This document shows positions 1-8,674 of a stretch of DNA of 64,000 nucleotides, piece after piece. Each line of letters starts with the position of its first letter. Position 1 is the stretch's first letter. A program made the translations under genes and the position numbers. The DNA lies in contig NZ_CP130318.1 of NCBI RefSeq assembly GCF_032268605.1, positions 4,501,501-4,565,500 on the forward strand. The letters run 5' to 3'. The notes beneath the pieces are model-generated. The model had not been told where the DNA came from and did no database searches. It saw nothing but the letters and a program-made list of their open reading frames with translations. The DNA is from Paenibacillus aurantius. GTDB lineage: Bacteria > Bacillota > Bacilli > Paenibacillales > NBRC-103111.

Positions 1-70
1 AGCGGCGCACGATCAAGCTTTGTCCTCCTACCGTCAGGGCAGCCGTTACCAGCAGCCATCCGATGCCCAC
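1..70 (-). CDS. DUF58 family protein, N-terminal fragment
   Basis: Only the first 23 codons are inside the window. A GTG start at 70 is preceded by a strong AAAGGAGG site. The fragment is a short hydrophobic helix (VGIGWLLVTAALTV) followed by a basic end (IVRR), which fits the N-terminal membrane segment of DUF58 proteins. It lies 81 bp downstream of a MoxR ATPase on the same strand, and MoxR-DUF58 is a very common operon pair, so the assignment rests mostly on context. The function of such pairs is not well defined; they are thought to act as AAA+ chaperone/substrate modules near the membrane. Confidence 0.55.
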   Translation of the reverse strand, partial: MGIGWLLVTAALTVGGQSLIVRR

Positions 71-151
71 CCTGTCCCCTCCTTTCGGTTCTCCTGCCGA
101 TCCATGGCCCCTGTTCCATCCATAAAGCTCCCCCATCCCGCAAGGAAAGCG

Positions 152-1105
152 TCAGCTCAAAGCCTCCGCCGGTACGGCGGTTGCCCTCAGAACCGAATCC
201 ACTACGGCTTCCGCCGGCGCCGGGCCGGAGCGGATCTGCTGCCGGCACAGGAGCCGGTGGGCCAGCACCGGCTTCGCCACCGCCTTCACATCGTCGGGCA
301 GGACATAATCCCGTCCCCGCAGAACGGCGTACGCCTGCGACGCCTTCAGGAGAGCCTGGCTGCCCCGCGGGCTGACACCCAGTGCCACCTCGGGATGTGT
401 CCGGGTGGCCTCCACGATGGCTACGATGTAGCGGAGCAGGTCCTCCGCCACCCGAATCCTCCCAATCTCCTTCTGCGCCTCCGCCAGATCGGCGCGGTCC
501 GCCGCCGGCTGCAGCCCGTCCATCGGATTCGCTCCGCTGAACCGGGTAAGAATGGCAAGCGCCTCCTCCGTGCTTGGATAGCCCATCCGGATGCGAACCA
601 GGAACCGGTCAAGCTGGGCTTCGGGAAGCGGGAAGGTGCCCTGGTTGTCGATCGGATTCTGGGTGGCCATGACCAGAAACGGCCTCTCCAGCTCGCGGGT
701 TACCCCGTCGATGCTGATCTGCCTTTCCTCCATGCACTCGAGCAGGCTGGATTGGGTCCGCGGGGTAGCGCGGTTGATCTCATCGGCAATGACGACATTG
801 GCAAAAAGCGGACCCGGCCGAAATTCGAATTCGCTCTGTTTCTGGTTAAAGAAATTAATACCGCTTAAGTCCGAAGGAAGCAAATCCGGTGTAAACTGAA
901 TGCGTTTAAAGGTCCCGCCCACGGAACGAGCCAGCGCTTTCGCCAGCATGGTCTTGCCGGTGCCCGGGACATCCTCGAGCAGAACATGCCCGGAGGACAA
1001 AAGCGCCACCAGCAGAAGGTCCATCACTTCGTCCTTGCCTACCATGACCGTTTGAAGATTCTCTTTTATCCGGTCTGTCATGGATTTTATAACCGTATGC
1101 TCCAT
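152..1105 (-). CDS. MoxR family AAA+ ATPase
   Basis: A 317-residue AAA+ ATPase of the MoxR type. Walker A is visible as EDVPGTGKT about 45 residues in, Walker B as VVIADEINRA, and sensor 1 as ATQNPIDNQGTFPLPEAQLDRF, the highly conserved MoxR signature region. The C-terminal lid domain ends near VLRATAVPAEALS. MoxR ATPases are thought to remodel or mature partner proteins, usually a neighbouring DUF58/VWA protein, and the gene just downstream begins like one. I start at the ATG at 1105, which has an AGAGGCG-type site upstream; the frame runs 22 codons further but without a better ribosome site. Confidence 0.93.
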   Translation of the reverse strand: MEHTVIKSMTDRIKENLQTVMVGKDEVMDLLLVALLSSGHVLLEDVPGTGKTMLAKALARSVGGTFKRIQFTPDLLPSDLSGINFFNQKQSEFEFRPGPLFANVVIADEINRATPRTQSSLLECMEERQISIDGVTRELERPFLVMATQNPIDNQGTFPLPEAQLDRFLVRIRMGYPSTEEALAILTRFSGANPMDGLQPAADRADLAEAQKEIGRIRVAEDLLRYIVAIVEATRTHPEVALGVSPRGSQALLKASQAYAVLRGRDYVLPDDVKAVAKPVLAHRLLCRQQIRSGPAPAEAVVDSVLRATAVPAEALS

Positions 1106-1290
1106 CTCAACGCCTCTTTTCCGCCTTGATCCCATCCGGCCAAGTTCCGGTAAGGGAGAGGCCTGGCCCATCCAAGGAAATGACCTGGCCCGGCTTGTCT
1201 TGTTCTTTACTTCTCGTTGGTTTAGCCCTAATCCTTTTTTTGTTGTAAAATGCCGTATCCCTTAGAGGTTGGGTCCGGTCTGAAACAGAA

Positions 1291-1312
1291 AAAACACCCC
1301 GTGGGGTGTTTT
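1291..1312 (-). terminator. Second of two twin terminator hairpins after the YtvI-like gene
   Basis: AAAACACCCC-GT-GGGGTGTTTT is a near-perfect stem with a 2-nt centre. Read on the minus strand it runs into a further T tract. It lies downstream of the AI-2E permease gene and is almost identical to the hairpin at 1333-1353. Confidence 0.8.
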
Positions 1313-1332
1313 AGTTCGTGGATATCTGCCCC

Positions 1333-1353
1333 AAAACACCCGTAGGGTGTTTT
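1333..1353 (-). terminator. First of two twin terminator hairpins after the YtvI-like gene
   Basis: AAAACACCC-GTA-GGGTGTTTT forms a 9-bp stem immediately after the stop codon of the permease gene (stop at 1366-1368). It repeats the hairpin at 1291-1312 with one base pair less, so the two probably arose by duplication. Confidence 0.7.
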
Positions 1354-1365
1354 AGTACATGGTTA

Positions 1366-2400
1366 TCATTCCAGCTTGATCCGGATCTTGAGCAGGCCGA
1401 CCTGACGGAGCGCCGTATAGATGATGATGACCAGCGGGCCGAGAAAAAGGCCGATCACCCCCACCAGCTTGAATCCGACGTAAAGGCTGACCAAAGCGGC
1501 GAGAGAACCGATCCCCACGGCATTGCCGAGAACCTTCGGCTCGACGATCCGCCGGACGACGGTGACCACCGCGAACATAATGAGAAGGCCGGTGCCGAGG
1601 AACGTATTCCCCATGACGATTTCATAGATGGCCCAGGGAACGAGAACGGAGCCCGTCCCCAGAATGGGAAGAAGGTCGACGATTGTCACGAGAAAGGCAA
1701 GAGCCAGGGCGTAGCCCGTCTTAAGCAGCATCAGGCCCACCAGCATGAGAACAAACGTTATGGCGCTTAAGATCAGCTGGGCCATGATGAAGCCGAGAAT
1801 CGCGCGGCGCAGAACCAGGAGGACGGAATCGATCTGCGGGCGGGTCTGCTCGTCGAATAGAGACAGGAAGGATTCCTTGACCTTGGGCAGGTTGATCGAA
1901 TACAAGTAGAAGGCGAGAAGGAAAACAATCATCGCGATCAGCAGATTGGGGACCTTGGCCGCAAAATTAAGAAAATAACCCGTCACCCCGGTGAAAATGC
2001 CGGTGAGGGAACGAAGCGTTGAGCCCAGTCCCGTTTCGAGCTGGTCCGCCAGCTGCGGAGAGAAGGAGGCGACCATGGATTTGATGCTGTCCGTCGCCTG
2101 CTGGATCAGGCCGTCAGGATCGGTCCAGTGGGTAGGGACGGATTTGACGAAGCTGGCCGTTTCGAACACGATTTTGGCCCCGATGCCGTAAATGAATCCG
2201 ATCAGGACCAGCGTAAAAAGCGTGCAGATCAGCATGGAGGCAAGCGGACGCTTAATCCGGTTGAACCTCATGACCAGCTGAACGAGCGGCTCCAGCAGGA
2301 TGGCGAACACCAACGCGAGCAGGAACGGAGCTCCGTAGGTGAAGAAACCGTAAAGGAGCAGAAGCCCCAGAACGATGGTGATCAATGATTTGATGGACAC
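1366..2400 (-). CDS. AI-2E family transporter, sporulation membrane protein YtvI-like
   Basis: A 344-residue polytopic membrane protein of the AI-2E (UPF0118) family. Two hydrophobic helices open the protein (about residues 5-50), followed by a helix pair near 60-80, an extracytoplasmic stretch near 85-150, and a hydrophobic C-terminal half with the family features DLLPILGTG and RRIVEPKVLGNAVGIG. Length and layout fit the YtvI branch of Bacillota, which is expressed during sporulation but has no settled biochemical role; other members are proposed exporters. The GTG start at 2400 has a TAGGAGGG site 6 nt upstream. Twin terminators follow the stop codon, so it is probably monocistronic. Confidence 0.85.
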   Translation of the reverse strand: MSIKSLITIVLGLLLLYGFFTYGAPFLLALVFAILLEPLVQLVMRFNRIKRPLASMLICTLFTLVLIGFIYGIGAKIVFETASFVKSVPTHWTDPDGLIQQATDSIKSMVASFSPQLADQLETGLGSTLRSLTGIFTGVTGYFLNFAAKVPNLLIAMIVFLLAFYLYSINLPKVKESFLSLFDEQTRPQIDSVLLVLRRAILGFIMAQLILSAITFVLMLVGLMLLKTGYALALAFLVTIVDLLPILGTGSVLVPWAIYEIVMGNTFLGTGLLIMFAVVTVVRRIVEPKVLGNAVGIGSLAALVSLYVGFKLVGVIGLFLGPLVIIIYTALRQVGLLKIRIKLE

Positions 2401-2439
2401 GTTTTCCCTCCTATGGCCTTACGGGGCTTTCCTTTCCTA

Positions 2440-3783
2440 TCAAGAGGTCGGCACCGCGCCCGCCGACGGAGTCGACGGCTTCTCCGGCTTGTAAATGTTC
2501 ACCCGGACAATCCGCAGCCGCTCGGCCTCCGCCACTTCGAACGTATGGCCCCCGAAGACGAACTTCTTGCCTTTGGCGGGAACCCCTTCCAGCTTCTTGA
2601 ACAGCCAGCCGCCGATGGAATCCACTTCCTCATCATGAAGGTCTAGAGCAAGCAGGTCCGATACATCTTCAATGAGCATGCGTCCGTCCACCGAGACGAT
2701 ATTTTCCTTTACTTCGTATTCAGGGCGCTCGTTGTCGAACTCATCCTGGATCTCTCCGACGATTTCTTCCAGGATGTCTTCGGCGGTCAGAAGCCCCGCC
2801 GTTCCGCCGTATTCATCGACCACGATGGCAAGCTGGGATTTTCTCTTCTGCATGAGGCGCAGAACATGGCTGATCTCCATCGATTCCGGCACGGTGAGAA
2901 TCGGCCGCACCAGCTTGCGCAGCTCCTTCGGCGGCTCCTCGCCGCCCGTCAGAATATCGGTAATGTGCACGAAGCCGATAATCTGATCCTTGTCTTCCAC
3001 CGCTACGGGATAACGGGTGTGTCTCGTGTTGTGGACGAGCAGAAGGTTCTCTTCCATGGTAGCGTCGGTGAACAGACAGTCGATGTCCGTCCGTGGAAGC
3101 ATGATCTCCCGGGCAAGCCGGTCGGAGAATTCGAAGATGTTATCGAAAAGGACCAGCTCGTCGCGGTCGATATGCCCGCTTTTGGCGCTCTGGTTCATCA
3201 GGATCCGGATTTCTTCTTCCGTATGGGCCTCATGCTCCCCTCCGGGCTGGATCCCGATCAGCTTAAGCACTCCTACCGAGGCGGCATTGAGCACCCAAAT
3301 CAGGGGACGGAAAATCTTGTTGAACAGGATCATGGGGCCGGACAGCAGCATCGCCGTCCCTTCCGCCTTGCGGATCGCCAGCGTCTTCGGCGCTTGCTCC
3401 CCGAACACGATATGAAAGAAGGTAATGGTCAGAAACGCAGCGAGGAAAGAAAGCACGCTGCTGAGCGTGTCGTTATGTACGTTAAGCCGCTCCAGCAGCG
3501 GATCCATCACCAGCTCCGAAATGGTCGGCTCCCCCACCCACCCGAGTCCGAGGGAAGCAAGTGTTATCCCCAATTGGGTGGCGGACAGATAAGTATCCAG
3601 CCTGCGGGTGATAGTCATGGCATATTTCACGTTTTTTCCTTCGTTAGCGAGCTCCTGGAGACGGGTCTGCCGGATCTTTACGAAGGCGAATTCCGCCGCG
3701 ACGAAGATTCCGTTCAGGGCGACCAGCAGGAGAACGATAAGCAGATTCCAGGTAATTTTGCCAAGCTCGAATTCAGTTTCCAT
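2440..3783 (-). CDS. Hemolysin/CNNM (DUF21-CBS-CorC) family protein
   Basis: A 447-residue protein with the three-part HlyC/CorC (CNNM-like) architecture: an N-terminal DUF21 membrane domain (about 1-200, four hydrophobic segments, GWVGEPTISELV), a CBS pair (about 215-345, with RTDIDCLFTDATMEENLLLVHNTRHTRYPV and VDEYGGTAGLLTAEDILEEIVGEI), and a C-terminal CorC_HlyC domain (about 360-430, DLHDEEVDSIGGWLF). Members include magnesium/cobalt export or sodium-magnesium exchange proteins; the hemolysin name is historical. The ATG at 3783 has AAAGGAGA 5 nt upstream. It stands 39 bp upstream of the YtvI-like gene on the same strand and may be cotranscribed with it. Confidence 0.9.
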   Translation of the reverse strand: METEFELGKITWNLLIVLLLVALNGIFVAAEFAFVKIRQTRLQELANEGKNVKYAMTITRRLDTYLSATQLGITLASLGLGWVGEPTISELVMDPLLERLNVHNDTLSSVLSFLAAFLTITFFHIVFGEQAPKTLAIRKAEGTAMLLSGPMILFNKIFRPLIWVLNAASVGVLKLIGIQPGGEHEAHTEEEIRILMNQSAKSGHIDRDELVLFDNIFEFSDRLAREIMLPRTDIDCLFTDATMEENLLLVHNTRHTRYPVAVEDKDQIIGFVHITDILTGGEEPPKELRKLVRPILTVPESMEISHVLRLMQKRKSQLAIVVDEYGGTAGLLTAEDILEEIVGEIQDEFDNERPEYEVKENIVSVDGRMLIEDVSDLLALDLHDEEVDSIGGWLFKKLEGVPAKGKKFVFGGHTFEVAEAERLRIVRVNIYKPEKPSTPSAGAVPTS

Positions 3784-3870
3784 GACAGTCTCCTTTGAAA
3801 CCGGCGTATTGTGACGTTTATCCCTTTTACCCTCGTTATCCGCTCCTTGAATCCATCAAAGGCGTCATAC

Positions 3871-4989
3871 CTAGAGCGGCACGGCGCGCCGCTTCTTGAA
3901 ATCCATGCCGGCATAATAGGAATCCGCGACGAGCAGGTTCGGCCCGCAGCAGGCCGCTTCGGGACAATGGCAGTTAACCGTGCGGTTGAGCGGATGGTCC
4001 TCCCACTCACGGAAAACATCGGGGAGCCGGTCCCGGCTAATGTTCCCGAGAGGAGGCATAGCGGCAAAATCGGTGACGTACACATCCCCCGTAAACAGGT
4101 TGACGTTCAACCGGTTGCGTCCGTCAGGGTCGTTGCGTACCGTCACCCCCGGCTCCCGGCGAAGCCGGCGGATCAGCTCCAGCTCCTCTTCCTTGTCGCT
4201 GCAGCCGAAGAAGGGCAGCGTGCCGAACAGCATCCACAGGTCAGGGTCCCGGGCATCGAGCAGCCGGTGAATGGCTTGGCGGATCTGCTCGAGCGTAAGC
4301 GATGGCAGCCCGGCGGCAAAAGCACTCGGGTACATCGGATGAACCTCGTGCCGGCGGCAGCCCATGTCCCGGATCAGCCGGTGAATGGCGCCGATCTTCT
4401 CGTGCGTGCGGAAATTGATCATGGATTCCGCGGAGACGAAGAGGCCTCCCCGGCTTAAGGCCGCCGTGTTTTCCACCATCCGCTCGTACAGCTTGACGGC
4501 CGCCTCCCGTCCGACGGGATGAGCGGAGTTGGCGAAACCCACGCGGTGGAAATCGTCCGCGTTCAAATAATTGAAGGAAATGTGCATGACGTCGAGATAA
4601 GGCGCCATCAGCTCGTACCGCCCGAGGTCGAGCGTTACATTGGAATTGATTTGCGTGCGGACACCACGGTCCTGGGCGTATTTCAGCAGGGGAACGATGT
4701 AGTCCTTGATCGTCGACATCCGGTAGGAGGGTTCCCCCCCGGTTAGGGAAATGGTCTGAAGGGTCTCCACCTCATCGAGGCGCCTCAGCATAACCGCAAG
4801 CGGCAGCTTCTCCCCTTCCGTCATCACAAGGGAATCCCCTACCGCGCAGTGCTCGCATCTCATGTTGCACAGATTGGTGACGGTCATTTCCACACTGGTT
4901 AACACATGCTTTCCGTATTTCTGCAAGGAGCCGATCGGATCCCACGGATCGTTGACCGGACTCATGACGGCTTTATTCACACTCTTCAC
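3871..4989 (-). CDS. yfkAB: Radical SAM/CxCxxxxC motif protein YfkAB
   Basis: A 372-residue radical SAM enzyme. The cluster-binding motif CxxxCxxC is C41-NMR-C45-EH-C48, followed by the SAM-binding LTGGEPS. The C-terminal region has a second cysteine cluster, CHCPEAAC, which is the CxCxxxxC signature that defines the YfkAB group; length also matches that group (about 370 residues). The substrate of YfkAB is not known. The frame opens with GTG at 4989, giving the expected MKSVNKAV start; the ribosome site is weak, and an internal ATG (residue 9) has none. The gene is monocistronic as far as spacing shows. Confidence 0.88.
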   Translation of the reverse strand: MKSVNKAVMSPVNDPWDPIGSLQKYGKHVLTSVEMTVTNLCNMRCEHCAVGDSLVMTEGEKLPLAVMLRRLDEVETLQTISLTGGEPSYRMSTIKDYIVPLLKYAQDRGVRTQINSNVTLDLGRYELMAPYLDVMHISFNYLNADDFHRVGFANSAHPVGREAAVKLYERMVENTAALSRGGLFVSAESMINFRTHEKIGAIHRLIRDMGCRRHEVHPMYPSAFAAGLPSLTLEQIRQAIHRLLDARDPDLWMLFGTLPFFGCSDKEEELELIRRLRREPGVTVRNDPDGRNRLNVNLFTGDVYVTDFAAMPPLGNISRDRLPDVFREWEDHPLNRTVNCHCPEAACCGPNLLVADSYYAGMDFKKRRAVPL

Positions 4990-5050
4990 ACCTGACTTAT
5001 CGGTTTGACCTTTATTTTATCGCATCTTCCCGCAAAATAAAAACCTTGCT

Positions 5051-7270
5051 TCAGCCGCCTCCCGCCGGGGTCTTTCCCTTGATCCAGCGGGGCGCCCACC
5101 AATTCGCCCGGCCGAGCAGCTTCATAAGGGCGGGCACCATGATGACGCGGATGAGCGTAGCATCGATAAAGACGGCACAGGACAGGCCGATCCCGAGCGC
5201 CTTGATGATTTCAATGTCGGTAAAAATAAACGAGCCCACCACGACGACCAGAATGAACGCCGCGCTCGTAATGAGGCTTCCCGTTTTCTTGAGGCCTTCC
5301 GCCGTGCTTCTCTCGTTATCGCCGGTCTTCTCGTATTCCTCCATGATGCGGGAAATGAGGAATACCTCGTAATCCATGGATATCCCGAACACCACGCAGA
5401 AAATAATAACAGGCAGCGTGGCCATGACGTAGCCGGTCGAGGTGATGTTCAGCCAGCCCGCCCCATAGCCGTGCTGGAACACGCTCACCACAATTCCGAG
5501 GCTGGCTCCCAGGCTCAGCACATTCATGAGCACGGCCTTCAGCGGAAGCAGGACCGAACGGAAAGCGAGGAGCAGGACGAAATAAGTCACCACCATCACG
5601 AAGCCGACGACATACGGGGTGCCCCGGTTGATCCGGTCAAGCATGTCCACCCGGTAGGCCGGCCCCCCGGTTACGAGCGCTTTCAGCCCGCCGGCGTCCA
5701 GCTTGCGAAGCTCCTTGACGAGCTGCTCCGCCTCCTTCCCGTCCGGATCGACCGAAGGAATGACCGTAAGGAGCGCGGAACGGTCCTTCGCCAAATGCCT
5801 CTCCTCCACGCCCCGCCGGTTCGCTTCCTGGGCGTAGAAGGCCGCCGTCTGCTCGGCCGGAAGGTTTCCCGGCAGGGTGGCGTAGCTCTGAATCTCCTTC
5901 ACCCCGGAGGTACTGCGGATAATCTCAGCGAAGGCTTGAACCTGGCGGATCGTCTCCTCGCTCCAAATTTCCCCCTTGGCCTCGACATAAACCTGCAGCG
6001 GATTCATTTGGCCCGGGTCATACGCCTGCTTGATCAGATCCGATCCGCTTCGGGATTCATAGCGGGGAGGCAGAACCTCCGCATTCGGCACCCCGAGCTT
6101 GAGGCCCCCGAGCGGGAGCATCAGGGCGATCAGGGCGCAGCTCATGACGAGCACAAGAAGCAGCGGCCGCTTCATCACCGCATAAGACACTGTCTCCCAT
6201 AGACGAGACTCCCTTCCCTGCAGACGGGCCGGCAGTACCCGCCAGGAATTGATCCGCGTGCCGAGAAGGCCCAGTAAAGCGGGAAGAAGGGTATTGGCCG
6301 CAAGGACGGACGTCATGACGACGAGTACTCCCCCTAGGCATAACGACTGGAAGATCGACAGGTTGATGAACAGCATGCCGAAGAGGCCGATGAGAACGGC
6401 AGCCCCCGAGAAGAAGATGGACCGGCCGGCCGTCTGGCTCGTCATCGCCACCGCTTCCCCAACGGATTCCCTCCGCTTCAGCTCCTCCCGGAACCGGCTC
6501 ACCATGAACAGGGCGTAATCGATTCCGACCGCAAGCCCGAGCATGGTGACCATGTTGGGAAGGAAATTCGATAAGGACTGCTCCCGGGCGATGAAATAGA
6601 CGATCCCAAGTGTAGAGGCCACGCTCATGACGCCCACCACCATGGGAAGAAGAGCGCCCGGAACGGTTCCAAAAATCAGCAGAAGAACGATCAGGGCAAT
6701 GGGCAGCCCGATCACCTCCGCCTTCGCGATATCGCTTTTGGAGGCCTGCTGCATGTCATAGAGAATGGCAGGGCCCCCGGTTACGTCCACCTTCATCCCC
6801 GCTGGGGGAACGGTTTTCTCTCGAATGTCCGGATACTTCTCCAGGGAGGCATCCGTGCCAAGCTCCAAATTCACCAATACCGTGTGAACGGGGGGCCCGC
6901 CTTCCTTCCGCGCGGCGGGATTCAGCTGAACGCCGGACACATACGGAAGAGCTTTAACCGGCTCGAGGGATTCAAGAATCGCCTTAACCGTCTGGCTTTC
7001 CTCTTGTTCCCCTGTCCCTTCCTTAGGCGAATAGACAAAGGTCAGTTGAGAAGGAGCGGCCCCGAGCTTCTCCTGAAGGCTCAGGAGCCCCTTGTCCGAA
7101 TCGCTTCCTTTCGGGGTGAACCCGCTGTCGTTCATCAGCCCCGGCGCTTTCTGGGCAAACCACCCTAACCCTATGAACAGCAGCAGCCAGCCCACCAGCA
7201 CCACCTTCCGGTACCGGTACATGGCCATGCCCCAATGCCAGAACCAACCCTTGCTTTCCGTTTCTCTCAT
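5051..7270 (-). CDS. MMPL family RND-type transporter
   Basis: A 739-residue membrane protein with two MMPL/RND repeats. Each half has one helix (about residues 22-40 for the first), a large extracytoplasmic loop, then five helices. The hydrophobic blocks carry typical motifs: VGIDYALFMVSRFREEL in the first half and FGISMDYEVFLISRIMEEY in the second, where the buried Asp-Tyr is the expected proton relay. Bacillota homologues (YdfJ type) move lipids or hydrophobic drugs, but the substrate here cannot be read. I start at ATG 7270, with GGGAGG 6 nt upstream; the frame extends nine codons further without a better site. Confidence 0.9.
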   Translation of the reverse strand: MRETESKGWFWHWGMAMYRYRKVVLVGWLLLFIGLGWFAQKAPGLMNDSGFTPKGSDSDKGLLSLQEKLGAAPSQLTFVYSPKEGTGEQEESQTVKAILESLEPVKALPYVSGVQLNPAARKEGGPPVHTVLVNLELGTDASLEKYPDIREKTVPPAGMKVDVTGGPAILYDMQQASKSDIAKAEVIGLPIALIVLLLIFGTVPGALLPMVVGVMSVASTLGIVYFIAREQSLSNFLPNMVTMLGLAVGIDYALFMVSRFREELKRRESVGEAVAMTSQTAGRSIFFSGAAVLIGLFGMLFINLSIFQSLCLGGVLVVMTSVLAANTLLPALLGLLGTRINSWRVLPARLQGRESRLWETVSYAVMKRPLLLVLVMSCALIALMLPLGGLKLGVPNAEVLPPRYESRSGSDLIKQAYDPGQMNPLQVYVEAKGEIWSEETIRQVQAFAEIIRSTSGVKEIQSYATLPGNLPAEQTAAFYAQEANRRGVEERHLAKDRSALLTVIPSVDPDGKEAEQLVKELRKLDAGGLKALVTGGPAYRVDMLDRINRGTPYVVGFVMVVTYFVLLLAFRSVLLPLKAVLMNVLSLGASLGIVVSVFQHGYGAGWLNITSTGYVMATLPVIIFCVVFGISMDYEVFLISRIMEEYEKTGDNERSTAEGLKKTGSLITSAAFILVVVVGSFIFTDIEIIKALGIGLSCAVFIDATLIRVIMVPALMKLLGRANWWAPRWIKGKTPAGGG

Positions 7271-7341
7271 GTGGTCCTCCCGCCCTCCCGCTTGCACGTT
7301 TTGCTTCTGCCCTTATTATGGCACAAAGAAGGGGACAAAAG

Positions 7342-7388
7342 AAAAACCGGAGCCCAAACGGCCCGGTCGGTTAGGAGGCACTCCGGCT
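7342..7388 (-). terminator. Probable terminator after the HD-GYP gene
   Basis: On the minus strand the stem GCCGGAG ... CTCCGGT closes a roughly 30-nt loop and is followed by TTTTTC. It sits 30 bp downstream of the HD-GYP stop codon. The long loop makes it a weaker candidate than the others in the window. Confidence 0.5.
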
Positions 7389-7417
7389 CCGCAGCTGACG
7401 GTAACATCCGGAGATCA

Positions 7418-8524
7418 CTATACGGTTTGCTCGGTTCGGCTGTGCCCGACGGAGGAAATGAGAGCCGTCAAGGTTTGCGAGAGGTCCAACTCCCGGGGCG
7501 CCGCATAGGGAACGCCCTCGCTGTCTTTGAACAGCCGGATGACCGGACGGTGGGGAACGTGGGCGTTCAGCTCCACCACGACCCCCGATTCCCCCGTATT
7601 CAAGGTCACTTCCACGCCGATCGGATAGATGGCGATCTTATCCCGAAAGAGCTCGATCATCGACTTGTCGTAAATCCCGCCGGCTCCCCCGTACAAAATT
7701 TCCATCGCCTGATGGGGAAGCATGGCCTGCCGGTAGATCCGGTGGCTCGTCATGGCGTCGTAGCTGTCGATTAGAGCGACAAGCCTCGCATATTCATGAA
7801 TTTCGGCTCCCTTCAGGCCCCTCGGGTATCCGCTTCCGTCCAGTCTCTCATGATGCTGAAAAGCACAGTGGGCGGCCAGCAGAGGAATGTTGGGCTCGAC
7901 ACGGAGCAGATCGTAGCCAAGCTTCGCGTGGCGCTTCATTTCCTCGAATTCCTCCTCCGACAGCTCTCCCGGCTTGAGGAGGGTGCTGCGGCGGATCTTC
8001 GTTTTGCCGATATCGTGAAGAAGGGCCCCAAGCCCTAAGGTGGACAGTTCATCGCGGGTATAGCCTTTCATCATGCCCAGCATCGTCGAGTACGTGCATA
8101 CGTTAAGGGAATGATGGTATAAGTAGTTATCCGCCAGCTGGATGTCGCAAACCATGGACATGGCATTCTCGTTGCGGCTCAGATCGTCTATGATCAGATC
8201 GAGCAGCCGGCGAAACACACTGCCCAGATCGGGGCGGGAAACGGTGGTGCTCTTTAAGGTTTCCCCCATCAGCCGGCTGAATTGAGTCCGGATCGTCTGG
8301 GAGGCGCGGACCCGGGTCTCGTCGCTTAACAGGTCCTGGACATGCACGTCCTCCGTAAGCGGGTCCCGGATATAGAGAAAGCCGATGCCATACCGGTTCA
8401 AGCGCGCCAGGATGGTCGCCGTCAGTTCCACATCTTGGCCGAGAAGAACCCGGCCGTCTTCGTCATAAATGTTTTTTGCCAGCTTCATCCCCGGCTGACA
8501 GGCGCCGATCGGCAGCAGTCGCAT
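7418..8524 (-). CDS. HD-GYP domain protein, probable c-di-GMP phosphodiesterase
   Basis: A 368-residue cytoplasmic protein. The N-terminal 100 residues have no named domain that I recognise (GACQPGMKLAKNIYDEDGRVLLGQ is the usual lead-in of this protein group). The HD-GYP domain follows, with the metal ligands HDIGKTKIRR and the specificity stretch HHERLDGSGYPRGL; a C-terminal part resembles a small beta domain. HD-GYP enzymes hydrolyse cyclic di-GMP. It has a full-length paralogue at 13689-14726, sharing the same N-terminal layout. The ATG at 8524 is preceded by AAAGGACA. Which sensor or target it serves is not visible. Confidence 0.9.
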   Translation of the reverse strand: MRLLPIGACQPGMKLAKNIYDEDGRVLLGQDVELTATILARLNRYGIGFLYIRDPLTEDVHVQDLLSDETRVRASQTIRTQFSRLMGETLKSTTVSRPDLGSVFRRLLDLIIDDLSRNENAMSMVCDIQLADNYLYHHSLNVCTYSTMLGMMKGYTRDELSTLGLGALLHDIGKTKIRRSTLLKPGELSEEEFEEMKRHAKLGYDLLRVEPNIPLLAAHCAFQHHERLDGSGYPRGLKGAEIHEYARLVALIDSYDAMTSHRIYRQAMLPHQAMEILYGGAGGIYDKSMIELFRDKIAIYPIGVEVTLNTGESGVVVELNAHVPHRPVIRLFKDSEGVPYAAPRELDLSQTLTALISSVGHSRTEQTV

Positions 8525-8605
8525 GCATTCACTGTCCTTTGGTTGCGGTTTGGCTTGTCATCTGTTCTCTCTAACTTTAATGGATTTTCTAACTTTTAAC
8601 AATAC

Positions 8606-8632
8606 AAAAACCGCCCGGATTCGAGCGGTTTC
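8606..8632 (-). terminator. Terminator after uppP
   Basis: AAACCGC-TCGAATCCG-GGCGGTTT followed by TTTG on the minus strand, 43 bp after the uppP stop codon. The stem is symmetric enough to act in both directions. Confidence 0.85.
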
Positions 8633-8674
8633 TTCTATATGCGGCTTTCGTTTGTCGAAAGCTGCGCAAGGCTT

